Part shown: positions 54,606 through 64,000 of the stretch, in pieces
How the letters are laid out: every line of letters begins with the position of its first letter
Position numbering within the stretch: position 1 is the stretch's first letter
From: Hermatobates lingyangjiaoensis
Lineage: Eukaryota; Arthropoda; Insecta; Hemiptera; Hermatobatidae
Length of the DNA stretch: 64,000 nt
Assembly: GCA_026182355.1 (NCBI GenBank)
Contig: JAPFBL010000008.1
Span: forward strand, 372,001-436,000
Direction: 5' to 3'
Notes under the pieces: generated by a model
Databases searched by the model: none
Told to the model about the DNA's origin: nothing
The model's input: the letters and a program-made list of their open reading frames with translations, nothing else
Made by a program: the position numbers and the translations under genes

Positions 54606-55739
54606 ATGACTTCACAGAAGAAATTGCATGTTCATATAATCAAGATAGGAGAAGATAAGTATGAACTCGCTGCCTTATCTATAAATAGAACGGCTTGGTT
54701 CGGCATCCCCGATGAATTGAAAGATTTAAATTTACACACGGAATTGCTTACACTAAAAACAATTGCAAGCACCATTAAATCTATTTCTAAAATAGGTGGT
54801 TACAGAAAAGTTACCGTTACCTTAAAGGCGGAGTTACAAGAAAAATATTTAGATGAGGATGAACATTTTTGTATCGGTGATTATTACTTAGAGGAAAAAA
54901 CTGTGGACGAAGAAGCACACATCGGTGCTGAATTAAAAAGAAATAAAAGTGCTAACGAAAATTTTTTACTCAAACGCATTGAAGAATTAGAGAATCGTGT
55001 CTCCTCTAATAATGAGCTTAGTCTAAGTGAAGTAGAACACAAATTTCTACTGTACAAATTTAACGGAAAACAAGATGCATCAACATGGATCGAGTCATTT
55101 GAAAAAGAATGCTCTCGATTTAATATAAGTGAAGGCACTTCGAAGGTAGAAGCCTTAAAATTATTTGTAGATGGTAGTGTGAAGGATTGGTACAGTTCTA
55201 ATTTAATTAAAATACCATTGTCAGATTGGGATTCGTGGAAAAAATCATTTTTATTAATATACGGAAGAAAAACTTGGTTAAGTATTCGTGCTGCCTTTAA
55301 TTATAGATATATGTTTGGATCATTGATTGATTTTGTTCTTAAGAAAGAACGTTTGTTGCTTGAGGCAGATAACAACATACCAGAATTATTTAGAATTTAT
55401 CAAATAGTGTATGGTTTACCTTTAAATATACAAGATAAACTCGAAAGAGAAAAACTTGATACCATGGAGGATCTTATCAGGGAGATAAAAAAAATTAATG
55501 ACTCACATATAATAAGAAAAAGATTAGAAGAAAAAAATTGTGGCGATAAATATACAACTTATACTGATAAAAAAACATCTAAGATAGAAAAGAAACCATG
55601 TCCAATATGCGAGTCATTAGGCTACGAAAATCGTTTTCATCCAAGCCAGGTGTGCAGAAATAGAGGAATTTCAAAAAATGTAAAACAAATTAATTTGACT
55701 GATTTGACAGATCAAGATATTGAGTATGAAAAAAACTAA
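54606..55739 (+). CDS. gag: Gag polyprotein
   Basis: 377 residues. ATG with A at -3, 33 bases after the LTR. The central capsid-like part (about 150-300) is Ty3-type: FNGKQDASTWIESFEKEC, LKLFVDGSVKDWY, W..WKKSFLLIYG. A zinc knuckle near 331-349, CPICESLGYENRFHPSQVC, is C-x2-C-x9-H-x4-C, longer than the retroviral CCHC. The protein should package element RNA. It ends at TAA 55737-55739, immediately after an A_AAA_AAC slippery site that leads into the pol frame. Confidence 0.85.
   Translation: MTSQKKLHVHIIKIGEDKYELAALSINRTAWFGIPDELKDLNLHTELLTLKTIASTIKSISKIGGYRKVTVTLKAELQEKYLDEDEHFCIGDYYLEEKTVDEEAHIGAELKRNKSANENFLLKRIEELENRVSSNNELSLSEVEHKFLLYKFNGKQDASTWIESFEKECSRFNISEGTSKVEALKLFVDGSVKDWYSSNLIKIPLSDWDSWKKSFLLIYGRKTWLSIRAAFNYRYMFGSLIDFVLKKERLLLEADNNIPELFRIYQIVYGLPLNIQDKLEREKLDTMEDLIREIKKINDSHIIRKRLEEKNCGDKYTTYTDKKTSKIEKKPCPICESLGYENRFHPSQVCRNRGISKNVKQINLTDLTDQDIEYEKN
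55730..55739 (+). promoter_or_regulatory. -1 ribosomal frameshift site (gag-pol)
   Basis: A_AAA_AAC occupies 55730-55736 in the correct gag phase and is followed directly by TAA. A -1 slip enters CTA AAG AAC, which is exactly the open pol frame. This heptamer is one of the most efficient known retroelement slip sites. I see no obvious strong downstream hairpin. Confidence 0.7.
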
Positions 55740-56408
55740 AGAACCCGGCAAAATTCACACCTTGCTCTTTAATAAAAATTAAAGTAATTGTTGACAAAAA
55801 TAAAATTATTAAGGCTGTCTACGATAATGGATCCACCTGCTCATTAATTAATAAGAAACTGGTAGATTCTTTAAAATCAAAATTAAAAACTGAGAAAACT
55901 ATCCTAAAGACAATTAGTGGTGTGAATTTTTGTGGAAGCCGGGCTAATGTTAATTTAAAAATAGGTAGTATAGAGGATACAATAGAACTAATCGTAATTA
56001 AAAATAATAATTTTAATTATGATTTGCTATTGGGTTTAGATGCAATAAAGAAATTTAAACTTTTACAAGATGAAAACCTTACAATAAAACAGAAAATTAA
56101 TGATAATATTATTGATTTAAATAATATTGACGATGAAATACAAGAAGATAATAATTTTATAATGGATAAAACGAAAAATATAAGAAAATTAAAGAATAAT
56201 TTAAAAGAAAATAAATTTGGAACACCTCATGAGACCGACTTATTTAATATGAATTTAGAGCATTTAGAAAATGATAAAAAAGAGAAAATAAGTAGGCTTA
56301 TAAATGAATACAAACTAAACTTCGCCACAAATAAATTTGATGTAGGCAGAATAGGCTCTGGTGAGGCTCAAATTAAATTAAAAGAAGACAAATATATTTC
56401 AAAAAAAA
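55739..56408 (+). CDS. pol: Pol, protease and linker part
   Basis: The frame entered by the -1 shift has KVIVDKNKIIKAVYDNGSTC (retropepsin active-site region), then LLLGLDAIKKF, the GLD-type second conserved block. The active-site triplet is D-N-G rather than D-T/S-G. A long Lys/Asn/Asp-rich linker follows, with LINEYKLNFA leading to the RT. The frame is lost at an eight-A run (56401-56408); the RT continues in the next frame, equivalent to one extra base. Confidence 0.75.
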
Positions 56409-58885
56409 CCCTACAGATGCTCTTTTCCAGATCAGGAGGAAATAAACAGGCAAATTTCAAGGTTGTTGGAGAATGACTTAATTGAAGAATCAAGTTCGCC
56501 ATTTGCTTCCCAGTAACACTAGTTTATAAAAAGGAAGAGGGAAAGAAAACACGTTTATGTATTGACTATAGAGAGTTAAATCGGATAGTAATACCTGAGC
56601 CATACCCCTTTCCAAGAATAGAAGATCTGGTGGTGAATGTCGGTGAGTGCAGTTGGTTCACTGCTTTAGACATCAATTCAGCCTTTTGGTCAGTACCGAT
56701 TAGATTCAAAGATCGAAAAAAAAGTGCCTTCATAACACAAAAAGGCCATTGGCAATGGAAGGTCCTTCCATTTGGATTTAAGAACTCGCCGGCTATTTTC
56801 CAACGGCTATTAGCAGGGATATTAAGAAAATATAATTTGGAAACATTTTGTGTTAACTATGTGGACGATATTCTAATATTTTCAAGGTCATTTGAGGAAC
56901 ATCTAAAACATATCAAACAGGTATTTGAAGCAGTTAAGAAGGAAGGAATTAAATTAAAATTGACAAAATGCGCTTTCGGCACACGTTCAGTGAAATATTT
57001 AGGCCACATAATTGAGGATGGGAAAGTGTATCCGATCAAGGATAATCTTAAAGCAATTAAAGAATTTCCTCAACCGACAACAAGGAAAATGGTTCGTCAA
57101 CTATTAGGAAAGATTAATTTTTACCATAAATTTATAGACCATTGTACACAACGATTAAATCCATTACATAATTTATTAAAGAAAAACGAAAAATTCAAAT
57201 GGAATCTTGAGTGTGAAAATTGTTTTCTTGAGATTAAAAGATATTTATGTTCGCCTCCTATTTTAGCCATTTATGATCCAAAAAAAGCTGTAGTTATTGA
57301 AGTGGATGCCAGCCGTTTAGGCCTCGGAGCAGTTTTAAAACAACTGCAAATAGATGGAGTTTTACATCCGATAGCATATTTTTCAAAAAAATTGACACCG
57401 GGACAAAAAAAAAAGGAAATCATATATTTGGAATGTTTAGCGATAAAAGAAGCAATTAAGTATTGGCAACATTATTTGATCGGAAAATCATTTACAGTAA
57501 CATCGGATCATAAACCCCTAATAAATTTAAAATCTAAAGCGAGAACTGATGAAGCCTTAGGGGACTTGATGCTATACCTGTCACAGTATGATTTTAAAGT
57601 GATTTTTAAAGAGGGTAAGAATAATATAGAAGCAGACTCCCTATCAAGAAATCCAGTTCTAGATAGTCTCGAAAATGAGGATGATTACATAAAAATAAAT
57701 AATATGATCACATTGGAAGAAATAATAAGAGAACAAACTAGGATTAAAGACGACATCATTAAATCAAAAAATGTTATAAAAGATGGCAATATCAGTTATA
57801 AAGTTTTTAAGAATAGAAAAAGAATATATGTGTCAGAAGAATTCGGACTATATTTGATTACGAAAATGCATCAATTTTACGGCCATATTGGAACTAGTCA
57901 AATTGCTGAAAAATTGAGACCTTTTTACTATTTTAAAAACATGGATAAACTTATAAAGCAGTTCTGTAAAGCATGTGATATATGTATTAAAAATAAATCA
58001 AGAACTGGTAAACCTATCGGCTTGTTATCAAGACTGGGTCCAGCGGAATATCCTTTTCATATTATGTCTATTGATACAGTCGGTGGATTTGGAAATAAAG
58101 GATCGGTAAAAAAATATATGCATTTATTAGTTGACCACTTTACTCGGTACGCGTGGATACTTACATCGACCAGGCAGTCAGCAGATGATTTCATCAAACT
58201 CATTGGTCCACTATCACAAAATAACAATATAAAAATATTACTGGTAGATCAATACGGAGCATTTGACTCAGCTAAATTTAAAAAATATTTAAGCATAAAA
58301 AAAATTGAATTAATTTTTACATCTGTAGATAATCCACAATCTAATGGATTAAACGAACGCTTAAATCAGACTTTGGTAAATAGAATTCGATGCAAATTGA
58401 ACAGTGATGCAAACAACAGAAGATGGACAAGTGTTGCTGAGTCTTGTGTTAAAGAATATAATAATACACTCCACAGCTCAACAAAATTCTCACCGGCTTA
58501 TCTCCTGTATGGTGAAAAATCAGAAATTGTACCTACTTCATTACAGACTAAATCTAATTTGGAAAAAGATAGGTTAGAAGCATTCGAAAATTCTCGAAAA
58601 AGCTTCGAGAAAAACAAAAAAAGAATTGATAAAAATAGAAAAAAATGTAAATTTGAAGAGGGAGATCTAGTTTTTGTATCAAATGGTAACAAATTAAATA
58701 GAAATAAATTGGATGAAATAAGAAGAGGACCATTTGTTGTTAAAAGAAGAATTTCACCATCAATATATGAAGTAGAGTGTCACAAGAAGCGAAAAGAAAC
58801 TAACTTCTTCCACAGCTGTAAGTTGATCCCTTACTCTTTTTCCACCTGGGAAAAAGAGTCACCCACCAGCGAAGGTGTAAATTAG
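56409..58885 (+). pseudogene. pol: Pol, RT-RNase H-integrase part with two compensating indels
   Basis: RT: an N-terminal piece (NDLIEESSSPFAS, 56409-56508) is in a shifted frame. After a one-base loss near CCC 56509-56511 the original frame resumes and stays open to 58885. In the 751-codon frame from 56630: FGFKNSP (53-59), YVDD (77-80). RNase H has Asp226, Glu268, Asp293 and Asp336. The integrase zinc domain has His414, His419, Cys449 and Cys452. Catalytic Asp482, Asp540 and Glu576 have D-35-E spacing. The stop codon lies ten bases inside the 3' LTR. All catalytic residues seen are present; only the two indels block expression, and they may be assembly errors. Confidence 0.9.
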
Positions 58886-59188
58886 AATTTATGTTTTGTT
58901 TATTTAGTTTATTTAGTGTTGTTTATTTTTATTGATTTTATACTGTGTGACGGCAGGTTTCATTATGTCTGAAGTTATGATTTATGATTGTTTCCAAAAG
59001 TAAAGAAAGGACTTTTATTCAATTCTATTATTTTAGGTAAGTTTAGAGACCGCATTATTTCTTAAGTTTTCATTGTAATACATTGTTTTTTGTGATTATT
59101 TATACTTGTAAGAATCTAATAAAAACTATTATTTTAGCAATCGAATAAATGTCCAGTTTATTGAAGAATAACAAATTACAGAATTACA
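58876..59188 (+). repeat. 3' LTR
   Basis: Identical by eye to the 5' LTR over 313 bp. Begins within the last codons of pol. Confidence 0.95.
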
Positions 59189-59194
59189 TATATA

Positions 59195-59445
59195 TATAAA
59201 ATAAATTCAAAACGAAGGAAAACACAGAAAGATACAGACATAACTCACATTGATATTTCGACCATCGTCGGGTATATATGGTTAATGTATATAGAGAAAC
59301 ATGGAGAAATTAAAAAGCACACACTGTCTGTAATTTTCTGTTTCAACCGTATTCAGGAGAGATAAGGGAGGGAAACCTCTCTAATAAAGAAAGATTTCCC
59401 TCTCTTATCTCTCCTGAAGACAGTTCAAACTAAAAAGTAGAGATT
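59195..59445. repeat. decayed hammerhead foldbacks, families B and E
   Basis: A family B remnant (minus, near 59243-59272; helix II lost) is followed by a family E foldback, 59305-59445. Its two motifs have mutated cores (CTGAATA on the minus strand; AAAA for GAAA on the plus strand). Confidence 0.5.
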
Positions 59446-59693
59446 GTAAGTGTGTGTTTTTAATATCTCTATGTTTCATTATGTACATTGATATATATTT
59501 GTCTGTTTTTAATCGTATTTTCATCGAAAATTGTATATATATATATATATATACTTTAACACAGAGAAAAGAACACAGAAAGCTACAGAACTCACTTCGA
59601 TAAACCGGACAGATATATAAATGAAGAAAGACAATATATATACGTTTCACGATGAATCACAAACACAGAACTAAGGAAAAAACTCACTTACTG

Positions 59694-59726
59694 TCTCTAA
59701 TTTTCGGTTGAACTGTCATCAGGAGA
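59694..59726 (-). ncRNA. hammerhead-type ribozyme, family E
   Basis: CTGATGA, GAAA, loopless AATT with A at the cleavage site and helix I TCTC/GAGA (4 bp). Helix II has one A-C mismatch at its base. Confidence 0.6.
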
Positions 59727-59833
59727 GTTGAGATAGGGACATCAAGCGCACTTGTGAAGCGACGGTTGGAGACCTCTAACCGCTTCGTCTCCAACCGTCG
59801 TTTCACAAGTGCGCTTGGTGTCCCTAACTCAAC

Positions 59834-59866
59834 TCTTCTGATGACGGTTCAACCGAAAATTAGAGA
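59834..59866 (+). ncRNA. hammerhead-type ribozyme, family E
   Basis: CTGATGA, helix II GGT/ACC, GAAA, AATT and helix I with one G.T pair. Confidence 0.65.
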
Positions 59867-59959
59867 CAGCAAGTGAGTTTGTTCCTTAGTTCTGTGTTTG
59901 TGATTCATTGTGAAACGTTTGTTGTCCTTTTGGATCGTTTTCCTGTTTACTATATATAT

Positions 59960-60720
59960 ATATATATTTATGTATGTAACCTGAAGTGCTGTCTATCAGG
60001 ACTCAAATTTGCACGTTGAAATCTCTTCCATGACTTTATATCTTTCATGTAACAGATGGGTTGTCTTAGTACTCTCCATACCTCAGGAAAGATGAAAAGA
60101 TCTCTGGCTGGAGCCTGTACGACATCAGGCACTCTCCTTAATGATCCCTGCTCTCATCGTACAGTTTAGACCTTCCAAATAAGAATAGACCCAGTTATGT
60201 AGTTATCTCATAACTAAAAAGTATGCGAAATATATATATGTAACTTCTGTGTATAGATGTGAGTGAATTGGTGCTAGTGAGGTTAGGGTCATGGGAGGAG
60301 GGGGAGGAGAATGTAATGCAAATGCAGTTATTCCTAAGAGAGACAAGGACGGACAGATAGTCGTCATATCCATTGACTGGCTCTTACCTTATTGAAATAG
60401 ATACAATGTAACAGTAATTTACAAAAACCAAGAACAGTTTTATTTAAGATTTTACAAATGACACACTTATTTGATATTTTAGTATTTGTATTTGGTATTG
60501 ATAGTATTTAGTACAATGACTGTTTTTTTTATTAGTGATAGTGATAAAATTATCATTATTATCATTAGTTTATGCTAATGATAATGTTAACTAGTGATAA
60601 TATTTAGGGGTATCAGTATTATTAGTGATAGTGATGGTATTTAGTAGCAATGTGATAGTTTCTATTAATGATAGTATTGATTAGTGATGCTTTCATTAAT
60701 TCTTCTCTAGTATCATTAGC
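59960..60720. other. unassigned spacer
   Basis: Contains a SINE body scrap ('gagcctgtacgacatcaggcac', 60110-60135) and a diffuse 'tattagtgatagt' repetition (60530-60680). Confidence 0.4.
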
Positions 60721-60725
60721 TATAG

Positions 60726-61021
60726 GGGGCATGTACACGCCTCTGGGTTGGTATGTCCGGTGTTCGATGCCCACCTGGCCTTCGATTTATTCACGCGGGA
60801 GGTGAATAAATCTGAGTACGTCATCCCTCGGAGAGGACGTGAATCCGTCGGGTCCCGAGCCTGTACGATGTCAGGCACTCATTAAAGATACCTACTCGAA
60901 ATACATTTGAGTTATACAAAATTTAAGAACCCAATGTGGAATCTGTAAAATCAACCGATGGAACAAAAAACCGGTAAACGGCTGACGTTATCACCCGCAA
61001 AGGGATCGGTTTAAACAATAA
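60726..61021 (+). repeat. tRNA-type SINE, type II 3' end
   Basis: Partial head (GGTGTTCGATGCCC B box), well-preserved body (GAGAGGACGTGAATCC, GTACGATGTCAGG) and the complete ACCGGTAAACGG...GGATCGGTTTAAACAATA end. Confidence 0.8.
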
Positions 61022-61800
61022 AAAATACATCATTAGCGATACTGTGATAGAAATATAATATAGTGATAGTATTATATTTGATAAAGACGCGATATTAGTG
61101 ATAGTGTTATGGTTTTTATTTAGTGATAATGTTCATATTGATTGTGGTTGTTTTCATGAGTGATACATAGGATATTTATAAGTGGTAGTACTTATTCAGA
61201 ATTCCTTTCTTGTCAGAGGGCCATTGCTCTTAGGATTCTATTCACCTCAGAATTGCCTCCATTGTCCTTAGAACTCCTTTATCACAAAAGTCCCTTTTCT
61301 CTCTCTCTCTCTCTCTCTCAGAACTTCTTCCCTGGTATGACTCTGTTCCTCTCAGAACTACCTCCTCCCCCCACCCGCCGTATTTAGAACCCCATTCTTC
61401 TATAAAAACTGAATAATGTGACTGGAAATAGATGACTTTTGATTCAGACTGAAATATGAATACTGCATACTGAACAAGCTAGATAGTCTCCCATTGCCGA
61501 CCTCTCCTTGTCGTCCACTGTACTTAGTCATCCACTTACCCACACGCTCATCCAACCATCTCTCCAATTGCATGCTTTCCAGTTATTTGCTCTCTTACAC
61601 AATATTATATGCCTTTAAATTTCTTGCTTTCTAATTTGAAAATTAAAAAAAATATACATTTCGCCCTAACTGTTATATTAATTCTATAAGTTTCTTTTTA
61701 TAACATTAGTTAATTAACGTTACTTACTAGAAGTTTGACCATTTTAATATTCTTCGAGAAGCACCAGTTTTATATATATATATTATATTTACAAAAAAAC
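61022..61800. other. unassigned spacer
   Basis: A CT tract at 61303-61318 and further 'tagtgata' repeats (61030-61170). Nothing else recognised. Confidence 0.4.
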
Positions 61801-61820
61801 ACACAGAAATGAAACAGAAA

Positions 61821-61824
<4 letters not shown>

Positions 61825-61863
<39 letters not shown>
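61825..61863. repeat. (TA)n microsatellite
   Basis: Left boundary of the PLE-3 terminal fragment. Confidence 0.95.
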
Positions 61864-61869
<6 letters not shown>

Positions 61870-61908
61870 AAAAACGAAGGAAACACACAGAAAGACACAG
61901 ACATAACT

Positions 61909-61946
61909 CACATCGATATTTCGACAATCGTCGTCATCAGGAGGTG
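61909..61946 (-). ncRNA. hammerhead-type ribozyme, family B (canonical core)
   Basis: CTGATGA, GAC/GTC helix II with GATT loop, GAAA, loopless ATAT and C at the cleavage site. Helix I has 2 bp, one mismatch and 3 bp. The best family B copy. Confidence 0.65.
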
Positions 61947-62284
61947 CGAAGAGCGAAGAGCGAAGAGTCCCGCAGGAAGACAGGGCGGTACTGAACTCGG
62001 AAACCGCAGCCAGTACCCCACCACTTACCACCAAGCGGGGGAAGGGAGGGAAGGAAATGAAGAGCCAAATTAAGACGTAAAAGGAACGAGTAAAAATTAT
62101 AACTATAAAAAATTATAAAAAAGTAGATAAATCAAATTAAAATTAATAAAAATAATAAATAAAAAGTAAAATAAAAAATAATAAATAAATAAATAAAAAA
62201 AAATAAATAAATAAATAAATAAAAAAAAATAATAATAAATAAATAAATAAAAAATAATAAATAAATAAATAAATCATAAATAAA
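61947..62284 (-). repeat. PLE-3 3' untranslated region
   Basis: A GC-richer stretch (61960-62090) followed by a long (AAAT)n-like tract up to the endonuclease stop codon. Confidence 0.6.
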
Positions 62285-62631
62285 TTATCGGTTGAGGTTG
62301 AGTCCGGGGGAAGAGCGAGCATCAAGTAAGCATATGTATGCCTCCTCTGAAGCTCTTAGGGTAACTTTATTGTTGGATTCGGGGATCTGTTTCAGGATCT
62401 GAACCCTGAAACAGTCATTGAAACTGAGTCCATGCGAGTTCGCATGGATGGCTACAGGATAGTTACTGCGTTGACCGACTGAAGCCCTATGACCATTCAT
62501 ACGAAGGCTCAACTTATTAGAAGTTAAGCCAACGTAAAAGGAGTCACACTGAGTGCAATCCAGTCGGTAAACACAGTTGCTCGAGGTACAGGAGGAATTG
62601 ACCTGAATCGGGTAGGAACTATGGTGGAGAG

Positions 62632-62639
<8 letters not shown>
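62285..62639 (-). pseudogene. PLE-3 GIY-YIG endonuclease fragment
   Basis: One open frame: NCVYRLDCTQCDSFYVGLTSNKLSLRMNGHR, then FRVQILKQIPESN, KVTLRASEEAYICLLDARSSPGL and a stop at 62285. FYVG, the Arg-x3-His helix and the SEE glutamate are present. The frame itself is intact, but the RT is gone: it is cut upstream by (TA)n at 62637-62660. Confidence 0.8.
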
Positions 62640-62665
<26 letters not shown>

Positions 62666-62735
62666 GCAGACAGCAGAGTACGTGCGTGTTCGTGGCATTC
62701 GACCGTCCGCTCATTTAGCTTCTGCTACTCAAAGG

Positions 62736-62783
62736 GACTACTTCTGCGTGATGACGACGAATGTCGAAATATCGTTGTGAGTC
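62736..62783 (+). ncRNA. hammerhead-type motif, family B, core mutated
   Basis: The core reads GTGATGA (C3 to G). GAC/GTC, GAAA, ATAT and C are intact. Opposite strand to the PLE-3 fragment, beyond the (TA)n. Confidence 0.45.
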
Positions 62784-62849
62784 TTTTTTGTGTTGTTTTT
62801 ATTGTTTTTCTCTTTCCTGTGTGATATATATATATAATTAAAGTTACAA

Positions 62850-63436
62850 CTATAGAACAGTTCTGCCTAGCGAATCCTCCGTTATTCCGCCAATGGGTAT
62901 ATATGTTGCACAGTAAGATTATTGGCAGAAAACATGAGCCTCACTTTGCAGCAAACTCCTGTTCCCTTTCTATTTCTGATGTTTTTGGTGGTTGGGTGTT
63001 GGTTTTGTCTATTATCTGCTACGGAAATTGAATTTATTTTAATTGATACTCTCGTTTGTCTTCTATGAAAAGTAGGCTTTGTCTTCATATCAATGGGGGT
63101 AGAGATTGCACAGTCTCTCTTGATTAAAAGATGTTTATACTCGAATCCAACTTCTTCATATAGAGTCACCTTCGAGTTATTGGTTTCGTTATGTTTCCTC
63201 TTCTGTTTGTTCTGTTTACGTTTCCTCTTCAGTCGATTGTTGTTACTGCTATTGCTGGATGGCTGGTTGAATGTGAAAAGTTCTGCACTGTTGACCTGGT
63301 GGTGGTATCTGCGACATGTTTCAACCATTCTCTGGTTATCTTCAGGCAAAGGTATTGCCCAGACGTTGGTCAATATACTGTTTTCTATATATATATATAG
63401 TAGTCTATTGTTAAACTTTCTTAATATGTCATTCAT
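62850..63436 (-). repeat. foldback repeat F, copy 2, with open frame
   Basis: 62850-63090 matches the 35127-35670 repeat. The minus strand stays open for 184 codons (63436-62882), including a Lys/Arg/Asn-rich stretch and FHRRQTRVSIKINSISVADN. Differences from copy 1 include amino-acid changes, so there is no evidence of selection. Function unknown. Confidence 0.45.
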
Positions 63437-63437
63437 A

Positions 63438-63630
63438 TAGGTTAGGCTGAAGTGGCTGTTTCACAAGAGTGCACAGAGGCAATGATTAGCCCTTTATGAT
63501 AGCACAAAGTAACGATTCGACATCTGAAGGTCTAAATGTTTGCCTAACTCAACTATATTTAGATTTTGCAATTTTAACAAAAACCTGACATGGTGTAGGC
63601 TTGGGACCGACGCCTTAACATCCTTAAGTC
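63438..63630 (-). repeat. tRNA-type SINE, 3' part, type I end
   Basis: Minus strand body fragment (GTCGGTCCCAAGCC, TTAGGCAAAC) with CTAACC-type terminus at 63438. Confidence 0.6.
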
Positions 63631-64000
63631 GTTGTTATATCGCATGTTTCTTGCGATAATTTCTTTTAAATATTTATTTTTAAAAACCATATAAAAATAC
63701 AGTATGATCATGAAATGCCAAATAATCATTTAAATAAATGTTAATAAAACTATGAAATCATTGAAAAATAATACAATGTTGTTACGAGTCAGAGAGAACC
63801 TACTTTTAGAGTCAGTTATATCTGGCAGAGAAGTAAGAGGAGGTTTACAGAATTTCCACGAATGACAGAAACCATACCTAACTCTCTGAGGCTTATTATA
63901 AACGAATGACACTACAGAATCATAACTGTATCACTAAATTCAATTACGAATTTTCATAATTTTAATTTCAATTTCTTTTAATATTGTTCTTACTTTCACT
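63631..64000. other. unassigned AT-rich end of window
   Basis: No recognised elements. Confidence 0.4.

Larger units (their letters stand above)
54260..59188 (+). mobile_element. Ty3-type LTR retrotransposon, complete
   Basis: 4,929 bp. LTRs of 313 bp at both ends look identical base for base. TATA flanks both sides (54256-54259 and 59189-59192), inside a (TA)n tract. The order is gag, protease, RT, RNase H, integrase, with no env, which is Ty3/Metaviridae order. Identical LTRs indicate a recent insertion. The element has no obvious tRNA primer site, and no strong polypurine tract is seen before the 3' LTR (only GCGAAGG). Confidence 0.95.
59640..59935. repeat. foldback hammerhead cassette, family E
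   Basis: About 130-bp arms, mirror sum 119560, with a 13-base loop (59774-59786) and few mismatches. Both arms hold hammerheads. (TA)n borders both ends (59632 and 59950). Confidence 0.8.

Noticed and set aside
56395..56415. Programmed frameshift at the eight-A run in pol
   Set aside because: The required shift is equivalent to skipping one base (+1), while A-rich heptamers promote -1. A second, opposite shift is needed 100 bp later. An indel or sequencing error is simpler.

Overview
This is intergenic or intronic DNA from an animal nuclear genome, most likely an arthropod. It is very AT-rich and full of (TA)n, (CA)n, (CT)n and A-rich microsatellites, and almost every recognisable reading frame belongs to a transposable element. 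The arthropod guess rests weakly on CCTAA-type ends on the SINEs and on the mix of mariner, piggyBac-like, hAT, Helitron, jockey/R1-like LINE, Ty3 and Penelope-like elements. I see no bacterial operons, rRNA, functional tRNA genes or CRISPR. One probable host exon (98 bp, flanked by AG and GTAAGT) lies at 26448-26545 on the plus strand, so the window probably contains long introns of that gene.

Layout. 0-6.4 kb: SINE and LINE 3' fragments, a deleted mariner and hammerhead-type foldbacks. 6.4-11.5 kb: a Penelope-like element (PLE-1) whose reverse transcriptase sits between two 1,545-bp inverted arms, each carrying a GIY-YIG endonuclease. 11.6-12.7 kb: a hAT transposase pseudogene. 15-19.7 kb: a second, decayed PLE (PLE-2) with its 5' end duplicated head-to-head. 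20-26.3 kb: SINEs, a minisatellite and a Helitron-like element. 26.4-36.1 kb: the host exon, foldback hammerhead cassettes in microsatellites, a possible regulatory island near 30.5 kb and a jockey-like LINE fragment. 36-53 kb: SINEs, a piggyBac-like MITE, a hAT MITE, Helitron-like ends and a PLE-3 endonuclease fragment. 54.26-59.19 kb: a complete Ty3-type LTR retrotransposon with identical LTRs. 59.2-64 kb: more hammerhead foldbacks, PLE-3 fragments and SINEs.

The dominant theme is the Penelope-like system. At least five sequence families of hammerhead-type ribozyme motifs occur in about 30 copies, many as inverted pairs bounded by (TA)n. Their stem III is typically a short loopless palindrome, as described for PLE-associated hammerheads that cleave as dimers. 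PLE 5' coding fragments repeatedly stop in (TA)n at two fixed places in the reading frame. The Ty3 element shows an apparent self-priming binding site (14-nt complementarity between its own LTR and the first internal bases) and a canonical A_AAA_AAC slippery site at the gag stop. Its pol carries two compensating single-base indels in homopolymers despite identical LTRs.
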